Source of the DNA: an uncultured Glaciecola sp.
GTDB taxonomy: Bacteria; Pseudomonadota; Gammaproteobacteria; Enterobacterales; Alteromonadaceae
Direction: 5' to 3'
DNA: 64,000 nt
Assembly: GCF_937770335.1 (NCBI RefSeq)
Contig: NZ_CALJHY010000002.1
Coordinates: 1-64,000, forward strand
In this document: piece after piece, positions 53,186 through 61,952 of the stretch
Layout: every line of letters begins with the position of its first letter
Numbering within the stretch: position 1 is the first letter of the stretch
Notes under the pieces: model-generated
Told to the model about the DNA's origin: nothing
What the model saw: only the letters and a program-made list of their open reading frames with translations
Database searches by the model: none
Position numbers and translations under genes: made by a program

Positions 53186-54247
53186 ATCAACATCATCAGC
53201 ACATTTTTTAAAGCAGCAACACTATTAATTATATTGAGTGCAATGCCAGCTGTCGCAGAAACGGTGCTTACCTATGGTGAGCCGGGACCAAATCGAGGTG
53301 CTCGTGCTAAGGCTACCACTTGGTTTGCCGAGGAAGTTGAGAAGCGCTCTGGTGGTAATTTGAAAATTAAGATTATGTGGGGTGGTGCATTATTTAAGGC
53401 AAATGCGTCACGACAATCTATTGCTGCTGGTGTGGTCGACATGGGCACAATTATTCCGGATTATTTTCTTAAAGAGATGGTTTCTTTTTCGTTGACCAAC
53501 TTACCTTTTGAAAATCTAGATCCATGGGTTGCACTAAAAGCGAACTTTGACCACATGCAATCCCCTGCAGTATCAGATAGTTTAGCCAAACAAAATTTAG
53601 TCTTTGTCTCTTCATATATGCTCTCCAATGTCATCATGTTGTGCAGAGGTGACGCGGTTCGCTCACTCGCTGACATAAAAGACAAAAAGATACGCGGAGT
53701 GGGTACCTTTGGTAAAATATTTGGCGATTTAGGGGCTAACTTAGTCAGTATGAGCATTTATAAGGCTTATCAGGGCCTAGATAACGGCTTGCTTGATTGC
53801 AGTCAGGGTTATATGAACGCATCGCTTGCTTTAAAACAGCATGAAGTGACGGACAGTTTAACTAAACTTAATTGGGGGATTTATAGCGGTTTGGGTATTT
53901 TTATAAACAAAGATGCACTGGCCAGATTAACTCCGTCTCAGAGAATGATACTGAATGATGTTGGCGCCGACTTTATCGATTACCTTGGTCAAAATGTACT
54001 GAAGTCTGATGAGGAAGCAGAGCAGCGTTTCACTCAAGGAATTGATGGTCATCACTTGGAAATCATTAGTCTGAGTCCTTCAGATTCGGCTGAATTGTAT
54101 TCAGCTAGTCAATCTCACATTACAAAATGGGAAAACGAAGCCAATGACAGCGGCCTCGATGGAAAAGCGATGGTTGAAAATTACAAAGCCTTTCTTATTA
54201 AATACAGCCAAGAACGTGATCGTGAAGGCTACCCTTGGTCACGTTAA
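53186..54247 (+). CDS. TRAP transporter solute-binding protein (DctP family)
   Basis: Periplasmic binding protein that captures a carboxylate for the TRAP permease. The mature part begins ETVLTYGEPGPNRGAR and shows the family's KIRGVGTFGKIFGDLGAN region. The reading frame upstream codes for a good signal peptide (NIISTFFKAATLLIIL then AMPAVA), but no ATG, GTG or TTG lies in front of it. AGGAG at 53173-53177 is spaced for initiation at ATC 53186, which I use here. The nearest standard starts (TTG 53234, ATG 53243) would destroy the signal peptide. A rare start codon or a small deletion is possible. First gene of the dctPQM operon. Confidence 0.88.
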   Translation: MNIISTFFKAATLLIILSAMPAVAETVLTYGEPGPNRGARAKATTWFAEEVEKRSGGNLKIKIMWGGALFKANASRQSIAAGVVDMGTIIPDYFLKEMVSFSLTNLPFENLDPWVALKANFDHMQSPAVSDSLAKQNLVFVSSYMLSNVIMLCRGDAVRSLADIKDKKIRGVGTFGKIFGDLGANLVSMSIYKAYQGLDNGLLDCSQGYMNASLALKQHEVTDSLTKLNWGIYSGLGIFINKDALARLTPSQRMILNDVGADFIDYLGQNVLKSDEEAEQRFTQGIDGHHLEIISLSPSDSAELYSASQSHITKWENEANDSGLDGKAMVENYKAFLIKYSQERDREGYPWSR

Positions 54248-54271
54248 TTTAAACACATAGAGTTTATTATT

Positions 54272-54802
54272 ATGTTGAAAAAAATTGAACAGGGCGCATT
54301 AATGATCGCTGGTATGTGCATTGTCACGCTCGGACTAATGATCACTCTAACAGTTGCAACACGAAACCTCTTTGGTTGGGGAGTGACTGACGATGTCGTT
54401 ATTGTAAGGGAGTTAATGGTGGGAGCAATTTTTCTCCCATTAGCTTATGTGACGGCAGATTACAGCCACATAACCATAGAGTTCTTATTTAAGCGCTTGG
54501 GCAAACATGCCAAGTTATGGATGTTAGCGATAGGGTCTCTCATTAGTCTATTGATACTAATGCCACTTGCATTCTCTGCATGGCAGGGATTTTTTCACGC
54601 AGCTAGCAGCGGATCTTATTTCTTTGGCGAGTTAGAGCTTCCTGAATGGCCAGGGCGATTTGCATTTTTCGCTGGGGCGGCACTATTTGTTGTTCGTTTA
54701 TCGATCATTGTCGTTACAGATATGCGAGCAGCTATCTGTGGTAATACTGAATACCTCGTGCGGCGAACAGACGCTGAACACGATAAAATTGAAGAGGGTT
54801 AA
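54272..54802 (+). CDS. TRAP transporter small permease (DctQ family)
   Basis: Membrane subunit of 176 residues with four predicted helices. The segment TRNLFGWGVTDDVVIVRELMVGAIFLPLA matches the DctQ pattern (N at the first helix end, charged EL in the second). It bridges the solute-binding protein and large permease in sodium-driven uptake. It starts 24 bases after dctP and ends 3 bases before dctM. Confidence 0.92.
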   Translation: MLKKIEQGALMIAGMCIVTLGLMITLTVATRNLFGWGVTDDVVIVRELMVGAIFLPLAYVTADYSHITIEFLFKRLGKHAKLWMLAIGSLISLLILMPLAFSAWQGFFHAASSGSYFFGELELPEWPGRFAFFAGAALFVVRLSIIVVTDMRAAICGNTEYLVRRTDAEHDKIEEG

Positions 54803-54805
54803 CCT

Positions 54806-56146
54806 GTGGATCCATTGATTCTTGGTCTCGTGGGCTTTGCCTGTGCGTTGCTTTTACTTGTGATTCGTGTGCCAATCGCGTTTAGTTTGGCTGGTGTGTC
54901 ATCGGCATTTATATTTTTATTTTTTGCTTTGCGACACGGTGGCTTTGACATGGGTAGTGCCGTTGCTCCTACTCTGTCGATGATCTCATCGAGCACTTTT
55001 GATTTAGTGCATTCATACGATTTAAGCATGATACCTCTATTCGTGCTGTTAGGTCACATTGCATACCATACGGGTATCACGACTGATATATACCATGCTG
55101 CGCGAGTTTGGTTAAAACGCTTGCCTGGCGGTGTTGCGATGGCCTCTGTGTTTGGTTGTGGGGGATTCTCCGCTATTACCGGATCAAGTATCGCTTGCGC
55201 TTCTGCGATGGGTAAAATCTGCGTACCAGAGATGTTACGCATGGGTTACGATAAGCGCTTGGCTACTTCGACAGTGGCTGTAGGGGGAACTCTGGGTTCA
55301 CTTATCCCGCCAAGTGTGTTGTTCATTGTTTATGGTATTTTTACAGAAATGTCAGTTAGTCGCCTCTTTATGGCTGGTGTTATCCCTGGTCTGTTATCGC
55401 TGATCGGTTTTTTAGTCGTTATCTACATATGGGTAAAGCGTAATCCCGAAGTTGCACCTGTTGATGATGCAATCCTTGAAAAAGGAGAACGACGTAAAGC
55501 AGCAATAAGATGTTGGCCAGCAGTGTTGCTCTTTACTATTATTATTGGCGGTATCTACGGTGGTTTATTCACTGCAACCGAAGCTGCAGCGATCAGTGCC
55601 TTTTCGGTAATCGTTATTGGTTCTTTGCAAAAAAGGCTTAATTGGTCGCAGTTTATCCTTTCAATTAAGGAGACTTGTACGCAAACCACGACTATCTTCT
55701 TTATCGCTGCTGGAGCGAAAATATTTGTTGGGTTTGTTGCGTTAACGGGCATGGCTCCCGCATTGGTTGGGCTTGTCGAGGGGGCTGATTTATCTTTATG
55801 GTTACTGATGGTGATGATTGCAGCTGTATTATTGCTGCTCGGTATGTTTCTCGACCCACTTGGTATTATGGTGCTTACTCTGCCTTTCTTGATCCCTTTG
55901 GTTGACGGTTATGGCTTAGACTTGATTTGGTTTGGTGTGGTAGTAATCAAATTGCTTGAAATAAGTTTAATTACTCCCCCTGTCGGATTAAACGTTTTTG
56001 TCATCGCTAGCGTTACTAAACCAAAAGTTGCGGTATATGATATTTTCATGGGAGTGGCACGATTCTTAATTATGGATATTGTCGTGCTTATTGCGATTAT
56101 TGCCTTCCCAATAATATCATTGTTGCTACCTAAGCTAATGATGTAG
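54806..56146 (+). CDS. TRAP transporter large permease (DctM family)
   Basis: Channel subunit of 446 residues with about twelve membrane segments. Landmarks are VRVPIAFSLAGVSSAF, GCGGFSAITGSSIACASAMGKICVPEM, GGTLGSLIPPSVLFIVYGI and ITPPVGLNVFVI. The start is GTG 54806, with GAGGG nearby at the end of dctQ. Substrate is not encoded in an obvious way; the surrounding acyl-CoA genes and IclR regulator suggest an organic acid such as a dicarboxylate. Confidence 0.94.
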   Translation: MDPLILGLVGFACALLLLVIRVPIAFSLAGVSSAFIFLFFALRHGGFDMGSAVAPTLSMISSSTFDLVHSYDLSMIPLFVLLGHIAYHTGITTDIYHAARVWLKRLPGGVAMASVFGCGGFSAITGSSIACASAMGKICVPEMLRMGYDKRLATSTVAVGGTLGSLIPPSVLFIVYGIFTEMSVSRLFMAGVIPGLLSLIGFLVVIYIWVKRNPEVAPVDDAILEKGERRKAAIRCWPAVLLFTIIIGGIYGGLFTATEAAAISAFSVIVIGSLQKRLNWSQFILSIKETCTQTTTIFFIAAGAKIFVGFVALTGMAPALVGLVEGADLSLWLLMVMIAAVLLLLGMFLDPLGIMVLTLPFLIPLVDGYGLDLIWFGVVVIKLLEISLITPPVGLNVFVIASVTKPKVAVYDIFMGVARFLIMDIVVLIAIIAFPIISLLLPKLMM

Positions 56147-56239
56147 TGCTAATGCTTCGGCCAATAAAATAGAAGTAAATGATAAAAGTTCAAACTGTTT
56201 TTAAGCTAATCTGAGAAAAGATTAAATACAGATAATGTC

Positions 56240-57040
56240 CTAAAACCGAATTAGGGTTGCTTCGATATTGCGCACGACACTCTTTAATTGTGGCGCGACT
56301 TCGGAGCTTAAAAATGCTTTCGATAGTCGAAACGCAGGTCCGCCCGCATTAAATACATATATTTGGCCTTGCGTGAGTTTTAATGGAACAGCAATGGCAT
56401 TCGTATCTGACTCCCAATCTCCCCATGAATAGCAAAACCCAAATTCTTTATAGTTTTCCAAGGCTTCATCAACACCAGCGCTGACTGCGTCGAATTTATC
56501 ACCTAATTTTTCTTTAAAATGCCGCATAAAGAAATTTCGTTCTTCTTCGGGTAAAGCCACTAAATAAGCACGTCCGGCTGCCGTGGTAGCCATTGGAATT
56601 CGATCCCCAATATCTTTCTTAAAGGTAACGATGTCTTTCGGGGCGCAATGATCAACATAAATCATATCCAATCGGTCTCTGTCAGCTAGGCCTATTGATG
56701 TACCTGTTTGAATTGAGAGCTCCTTCATTAGCGGATTCGCAACTTGGCGAATTGCTAGGTTAGAAACAAATGCATAACCCAAAGCCAGCACGCCAGCGCC
56801 AAGCTGATACTTTTCTAATCGCTTGGAATAAGTAAGGTAGCCTAGACTGGTTAATGTATAAGTTAATCGAGATACACTTGATTTCGCCAGCCCGGTTCGT
56901 TGAGCAATCTCTTGATTGCCAAGGAATCCGTCTCCGGGGTTAAATGCGCGTAATATATCTAAGCCTCTCGCGAGTGCCACGACAAACTTACGATCTACTT
57001 CCCCATCAGTATTTCTGGGCATACCAGTTAGTGTATTCAT
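56240..57040 (-). CDS. IclR family transcriptional regulator
   Basis: Regulator of 266 residues. The winged HTH is in GNQEIAQRTGLAKSSVSRLTYTL and the ligand domain shows SIGLADRDRLDMIYVDH and PMATTAAGRAYLVALPEEER. IclR proteins sense small organic acids and control catabolic operons. It converges with the TRAP operon. Candidate sites of IclR type occur at 46097-46126 and 47764-47780, so it may control the beta-oxidation operons; inferred. Confidence 0.93.
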   Translation of the reverse strand: MNTLTGMPRNTDGEVDRKFVVALARGLDILRAFNPGDGFLGNQEIAQRTGLAKSSVSRLTYTLTSLGYLTYSKRLEKYQLGAGVLALGYAFVSNLAIRQVANPLMKELSIQTGTSIGLADRDRLDMIYVDHCAPKDIVTFKKDIGDRIPMATTAAGRAYLVALPEEERNFFMRHFKEKLGDKFDAVSAGVDEALENYKEFGFCYSWGDWESDTNAIAVPLKLTQGQIYVFNAGGPAFRLSKAFLSSEVAPQLKSVVRNIEATLIRF

Positions 57041-57322
57041 GTTGAGCTACTCAATTTTTTATAACACTCGGTGTATTGACTTGTTATTACTGTCGATACA
57101 TTTTTAAGATTATGAAAATAATACGAAATTATCCCCTAAGCATCTGCATATTATACACAGGTTTAAGCATCAAATTTGCAGATTAATAAATAATTGCGGG
57201 TTAACATAATTAAATCAAAAATAGGGGACTAAATATGTCCTGATTTGAGTTTTTAATTTGGTCTAAGCAACATAAAAATAAAAATCTAGTCTATAAAATA
57301 CCTTGACGCAAATTCATTTAAG

Positions 57323-58204
57323 CTAGAGCCTTGGCTCAGCTGTTAAGCTTAAATAAGTCATGAAAGCTTTACTGGCTTTTGACAGATAATGATTCTTTTT
57401 CCATGCCAAGCTCAACTTAAATTCAATTTTTGGCTCAAATGGTATTGATATTATTTGATGTTCGTTTTGTAAAATACGCGATAAGCAAGTAGTAATACCT
57501 ACCTCATTGCGAACTAATGTTTTTTGCAGTTCAATAAGGTTAGTTTCCATACGAATATCCAAAGCTAAGAGATATTTTTTTGAGTATTGACTGACTACTT
57601 CACGCAAAAAATACCCTTCATGAAATAATACCAGTGGCTGCTGACAAAATTGTCCTAATGATATGGTTTTCTCAGCGGCTAGGGGATTTGAACTGCCCAT
57701 GCCTGCAACTATTTCCTCATTTATAAGTTGCGTGTAACGTAGTTGAGGATTTTCTAAATCACCTCGTACTAAAGCCAAATCAAGCTCACTATTAAGCAGC
57801 ATTTTCTCAAGCGCTGCAGTACCTTGGTCAACTAAGTGTATTTTTATTTTTGGATGTTTTTGCTTGAATTCGGTCAATATTTTTGGAAAATAGTAGGAGC
57901 CCATCATAGCAGAAACACCAAAACGAATAGTGCCGCCCTCTAACTCTTTTAACTCTTCCAACTCTAATTCAACTTGTTTTGCTTGGCTTAACAGTTGTGT
58001 TGCGAGTTTAAATAAAACCTTACCTTCAGCTGTTAAAAGTGAATTTTTATCAGCACGATTAATCAACTTTAAGCCAACTTCCTGTTCTAGCTTTTGAATC
58101 GCAATTGTTAATGCTGGTTGAGCAATTCCAATTTGTTGGGCTGCCCGCGTAAAATTACCCAACAAGGCTAAATGACAAAAATATTCAAGACGTTTTAAAT
58201 TCAT
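57323..58204 (-). CDS. LysR family transcriptional regulator (GcdR-like position)
   Basis: LysR-type regulator of 293 residues. The N-terminal HTH is NFTRAAQQIGIAQPALTIAIQKLEQEVGLKL and the periplasmic-binding-like effector domain begins GGTIRFGVSAMMGSYYFP. It is divergent from the glutaryl-CoA dehydrogenase gene across 131 AT-rich bases, the standard arrangement for a LysR activator of that gene (as GcdR for gcdH). The effector is presumably glutarate or its CoA ester. Confidence 0.92.
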   Translation of the reverse strand: MNLKRLEYFCHLALLGNFTRAAQQIGIAQPALTIAIQKLEQEVGLKLINRADKNSLLTAEGKVLFKLATQLLSQAKQVELELEELKELEGGTIRFGVSAMMGSYYFPKILTEFKQKHPKIKIHLVDQGTAALEKMLLNSELDLALVRGDLENPQLRYTQLINEEIVAGMGSSNPLAAEKTISLGQFCQQPLVLFHEGYFLREVVSQYSKKYLLALDIRMETNLIELQKTLVRNEVGITTCLSRILQNEHQIISIPFEPKIEFKLSLAWKKNHYLSKASKAFMTYLSLTAEPRL

Positions 58205-58235
58205 TTTCGCGAACTCAATAATAAAAAGTTATTAA

Positions 58236-58261
58236 AAATATAAAAACTATATATTATATTT
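58236..58261 (+). promoter_or_regulatory. AT-rich dyad in the LysR/gcdH divergent promoter
   Basis: AAATATA (58236-58242) and TATATTT (58255-58261) form a dyad with a 12-base spacer, matching the T-N11-A style of LysR sites. The region is very AT-rich, so chance symmetry is likely. Confidence 0.25.
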
Positions 58262-58335
58262 ATTCTTGTTTTTAGAATAGTATTATCTGTTAAATTAAAC
58301 CATGACTTATACAAATATTTAAACGGAGTAATCAT

Positions 58336-59517
58336 ATGAGCCAAAAATTAGCGTCTTTTAGCTGGCAAGATCCAATGCTGCTTAATAACCAACTAAGCGA
58401 AGAAGAGCGGATGATACGTGATACTGCTCATGATTATTGCCAACAAAAACTTCAGCCAAGAGTACTTGAAGCTAATAGGCATGAACATTTTGATCGCGAA
58501 ATAATGACTGAATTAGGTGAACTAGGACTGTTGGGTGCTACGTTACCAGCTCAATATGGTGGCAGTGAAGTCAATTATGTAAGTTATGGATTAATAGCTC
58601 GTGAAGTAGAGCGGGTGGATAGTGGCTATCGTAGCGCCATGAGTGTGCAATCATCACTCGTTATGCATCCCATATATACTTACGGCACTGAAGAACAACG
58701 GATGAAGTACTTGCCTAAACTTGCTTCTGGTGAGTGGGTGGGTTGCTTTGGTTTGACTGAGCCTAATTCAGGCAGTGATCCGGCATCGATGACTACGCAC
58801 GCTAAAGCGGTAGATGGTGGCTATCTTTTAACCGGCAATAAAATGTGGATCACTAATTCACCCATAGCCGATGTTTTTGTTATTTGGGCAAAACTCGAAG
58901 GTAAAATTCGCGGTTTTGTGCTTGAAAAAGGAATGCAGGGTTTATCAGCACCAAAAATTGAAGGCAAATTTTCTTTGCGTGCCTCCATCACGGGTGAAAT
59001 TGTTATGGATAACGTATTCGTGCCAGCTGAAAATATGTTTCCTGATATTAAAGGATTAGCAGGGCCTTTCGGTTGCTTGAACAAGGCGCGCTATGGTATC
59101 GCTTGGGGATCGTTAGGAGCTGCCGAGTTCTGCTTCACTGCGGCTAGAAGTTACACCTTAGATCGCGAACAATTTGGTCGCCCTTTAGCTGCCAATCAGT
59201 TAATTCAAAAGAAACTTGCTGATATGCAAACTGAGATAGCGCTGGGTTTACAGGGGTGTCTGCAAATGGGTCGTTTAATGGATGCCAATCAGTGTCCTGT
59301 TGAATTGATTTCATTACTGAAACGCAATAACTGCGGTAAATCTTTGGATATTGCGCGAGTTTCACGCGATATGCATGGTGGTAACGGCATCAGTGATGAA
59401 TATGGCGTAATTCGTCATGTGATGAATCTTGAAGCGGTTAATACATATGAGGGGACTCATGATGTGCATGCCTTGATTTTAGGTCGCGCCATCACTGATA
59501 TTCAGGCTTTCTACTAA
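58336..59517 (+). CDS. gcdH: Glutaryl-CoA dehydrogenase
   Basis: Acyl-CoA dehydrogenase family enzyme of 393 residues that oxidises and decarboxylates glutaryl-CoA to crotonyl-CoA. It starts with the family's [20 protein letters not shown], has [20 protein letters not shown] (carboxylate-binding Arg), [21 protein letters not shown], and the catalytic Glu in [18 protein letters not shown]. The [20 protein letters not shown]-type tail is diagnostic. GGAG precedes the ATG. It is the end point of lysine, tryptophan and odd-chain dicarboxylate degradation. Divergent LysR regulator; terminator downstream. Confidence 0.95.
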   Translation: MSQKLASFSWQDPMLLNNQLSEEERMIRDTAHDYCQQKLQPRVLEANRHEHFDREIMTELGELGLLGATLPAQYGGSEVNYVSYGLIAREVERVDSGYRSAMSVQSSLVMHPIYTYGTEEQRMKYLPKLASGEWVGCFGLTEPNSGSDPASMTTHAKAVDGGYLLTGNKMWITNSPIADVFVIWAKLEGKIRGFVLEKGMQGLSAPKIEGKFSLRASITGEIVMDNVFVPAENMFPDIKGLAGPFGCLNKARYGIAWGSLGAAEFCFTAARSYTLDREQFGRPLAANQLIQKKLADMQTEIALGLQGCLQMGRLMDANQCPVELISLLKRNNCGKSLDIARVSRDMHGGNGISDEYGVIRHVMNLEAVNTYEGTHDVHALILGRAITDIQAFY

Positions 59518-59556
59518 CCACTAGCGTGTTAGTAATCATAAAAGTGGTTGATTGAA

Positions 59557-59575
59557 GCGGGGCTTTGAGCCCCGC
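59557..59575 (+). terminator. Bidirectional terminator gcdH / hydrolase
   Basis: GCGGGGCT (59557-59564) pairs with AGCCCCGC (59568-59575) around TTG. It lies between convergent genes, 40 bases after gcdH and 15 before the hydrolase stop. Confidence 0.75.
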
Positions 59576-59589
59576 CTAAACAACACCAA

Positions 59590-61344
59590 TCAAAATGCGT
59601 AATGAGTTGCTTGGCTTGCAACAATCACCCAAGTAACTAACATGCCGTTAATAAAGGCGCCGGTATAAACCCGACCGGTTACACGAAAGGCCGCAGTGAA
59701 AACTAGCGCTGCAATGGTCATCAATGGCACAAACTGAAATGCGATTATGGACCACAATGGTTCGCTAGCTATTAACAGTGTACCGCCCATCAGCAGTGGA
59801 GTGTATTGTGCGATTAAAAGCACTATATAACCTACGGTCAATAGCAGCCAATTCACGCCGAGTTCTTTACTAAAGCTCCAATTATCATGACGCAGTTGAC
59901 CATGCAGCACAGTAGCGACAACAATGAAAAATAGGCTGAATGGGATCAGATATGCCAGCGCGATAACGAATTGTAGCGGGCTTAATAGTTTGATACCAAA
60001 TACCCAAATACGATAGTCCACATCAAATATATAGTCGGTTAAAACCAGCGATGTATAAAGCACTCCGACGACGACCAAGGCCAGTAAAAATGAGTGTGCA
60101 ATAAATGTTATTTTTGTCCGGCCATTCAAGGTCAATCCATAGCTATCGAAACGGGCACCGGTTTTGCGGTTCAATAAGAAATGCCAAAGCAGAAAGAGCG
60201 TCATTGAAATGAGTCCGGTCAAGATTGCCCAAACCATTACTTGAGTGGTGATGTTTTGAGCGAACATAGCCGACGCCGGCCATCCCAATGTTTCGCTAAT
60301 GCCCTTAAACGGGAACAGGGTGATTGCAGGTAATGCGGTAAATATGAATGCACCTAACCACCAACCTCGTCCTGTTAAACTATGTAATTTAGGCACTGAT
60401 TGTTTTAACGAGCTGAACGTTGACGTTCCGGCAATTATGCTTAAAACTGGAGTTATAAGAACTAGCATACCGAGTAAAGCGAGTAATGTGCCGATTTCCT
60501 TCCATAGCCAAATCTGATCATCTGATGGGATTGGTTGTGCACCTTTTAACGTTTTATCAAACCAGTTAATAGCGTGTCCTATCGCTGCATGTGAAAAGTG
60601 GTCACCAGGATGAGTGACTGCAGGTTGATGAAAAATTCGCGCTGTGCCGTCAGTAATATTTCCGTAAAGTGTATCTGGAATGACTTCCTCAGTGGTATTA
60701 AACAGTGTCTTAAGTTTATTGGTTTGGGTTATGTCTGTTGGTATATCAACGCCCCACATTAGCGATGAAAACTCATCATACGCAGAAAAAACAACAGCCA
60801 AATTTCGCGGCCAATCAGGTGTGCCTTCAGGTGCACCAAAGGTACCAGGTGATGAACCCAGTATCACTATGGATTGGTAATCGTCCGGATAGACACCGGC
60901 GGCAACAAGTGATGCCCAACCACCCATAGAGTGTCCTTCGAGACCGACATTATTTTGATCAACGAACGCTAAGGTTTTCATATAAGCCAGTGTATCTATA
61001 CCACCAAAGCCATTAGCGAAGGCGGCTGGGTCGGAATAGCCATGGCCGGTCTGATCCGGTGCTAATACCACATAGCCGCGTCGTGCAAATTCGATAGCAA
61101 AGACTGATTGGGTTTCATTTGAGTTGATGTAACCGTGAGTGGCAATAATGCCGGGTGCTGGGTTTTTATTTGAAACGCCTTCAGGTACATACAGTCGAGC
61201 GTGGGTAATGATGCCGTCGTTACCTGCAATACGAACGTGGCTGACTTTTACTGTACCGCCATTGGTTTGTATTTGATTGGCCAGAAAGCCACCAAACAGA
61301 ATCAGTGCCACTGCTAAAATAAGCACTCTTGGATGGTATTTCAT
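59590..61344 (-). CDS. Membrane-anchored alpha/beta hydrolase
   Basis: Protein of 584 residues. One N-terminal membrane segment (VLILAVALILFGGFLANQI) leads into a periplasmic alpha/beta hydrolase domain with the oxyanion loop ATHGYINSNETQ, nucleophile GHSMGGWAS and His in PGDHFSH. From about residue 285 onwards some eight membrane helices follow. The combination of an acetyl-xylan-esterase/dienelactone-like hydrolase with a polytopic tail suggests hydrolysis of a lipid or imported ester at the membrane. Monocistronic; function otherwise unknown. Confidence 0.85.
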   Translation of the reverse strand: MKYHPRVLILAVALILFGGFLANQIQTNGGTVKVSHVRIAGNDGIITHARLYVPEGVSNKNPAPGIIATHGYINSNETQSVFAIEFARRGYVVLAPDQTGHGYSDPAAFANGFGGIDTLAYMKTLAFVDQNNVGLEGHSMGGWASLVAAGVYPDDYQSIVILGSSPGTFGAPEGTPDWPRNLAVVFSAYDEFSSLMWGVDIPTDITQTNKLKTLFNTTEEVIPDTLYGNITDGTARIFHQPAVTHPGDHFSHAAIGHAINWFDKTLKGAQPIPSDDQIWLWKEIGTLLALLGMLVLITPVLSIIAGTSTFSSLKQSVPKLHSLTGRGWWLGAFIFTALPAITLFPFKGISETLGWPASAMFAQNITTQVMVWAILTGLISMTLFLLWHFLLNRKTGARFDSYGLTLNGRTKITFIAHSFLLALVVVGVLYTSLVLTDYIFDVDYRIWVFGIKLLSPLQFVIALAYLIPFSLFFIVVATVLHGQLRHDNWSFSKELGVNWLLLTVGYIVLLIAQYTPLLMGGTLLIASEPLWSIIAFQFVPLMTIAALVFTAAFRVTGRVYTGAFINGMLVTWVIVASQATHYAF

Positions 61345-61836
61345 TATGTTCCCTTATTGTTTTTAAATAAAAAGAAAACATTAAGCCACCGTATTTATTG
61401 GCAACTTAATATTCTCGATACGTGAGAAAGATGAGTTGAGTATTAGACGTTAAACGTTGCTTCTAGACCAAATCCACTTTGTTGAGGAATAACAACAGTC
61501 ACAGAATTTACCGCACTAGTTCTACTATTTCCAATAGGTTCATCAACAAAATTTGTATCTAGGTGCAAAGTCACTAAATTATCACCGATATTGATATTAT
61601 AATCGATAGCAAGATTGAAAGCTTTAGTGCGGAATCATGTTTTAAAGGATTTTAAGCGCAATCATATCTACTATTAGAGCATGACGGGTGTGGGGTATTT
61701 AAACGTATCACTTCCTACTGATACGGCACAAACTGCAATTTCCATTCATATTAATTTTTGACTCATGCCTCCCTCAATTTGAGCAGAATTGTTTTCGTCA
61801 TTTCTATCAATCACAAAATACTTAAACCATGTTTTG
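61345..61836. other. Intergenic region with TonB-receptor remnant and a dyad
   Basis: Between the hydrolase and the subtilase leader lies a 492-base stretch without an intact gene. It holds the receptor tail remnant (61443-61634) and a perfect dyad, CGTATCA (61704-61710) with TGATACG (61719-61725). Nothing else recognisable was found on either strand. Confidence 0.5.
61443..61634 (-). pseudogene. Remnant of a TonB-dependent receptor C-terminus
   Basis: A minus-strand frame of 63 codons without start ends in a TAA at 61443. It reads FRTKAFNLAIDYNINIGDNL, then LVTLHLDTNFVDEPIG, then VVIPQQSGFGLEATFNV. The pattern of two amphipathic strands, a variable loop with VVIPQQ, and a final strand closing the barrel is that of TonB-receptor C-termini. 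It is bounded upstream by an in-frame TGA at 61635-61637 and no further receptor sequence was detected. Likely the relic of a deleted receptor. Confidence 0.6.
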
Positions 61837-61952
61837 GCCATAAAATTTGACATGTAGGGGGTTACCCCTATCCAAACTCGGTAGTTTCCCTGCTAGGTTA
61901 AATTAGAACTTAAGATAAGACTCAGTAATTAAAGATAACCAATAGGTATCAG
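61837..61952 (+). promoter_or_regulatory. Conserved 116-bp leader, copy 2 (TAGGGGG palindrome)
   Basis: Ungapped partner of 10599-10714, ending exactly at the subtilase ATG. The palindrome TAGGGGGTTACCCCTA is at 61855-61870. A good -35 TTGACA precedes it and TATCCA follows 16 bases after, which would place the palindrome in a promoter spacer. The ribosome-binding AATAGGT is shared too. Confidence 0.65.
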
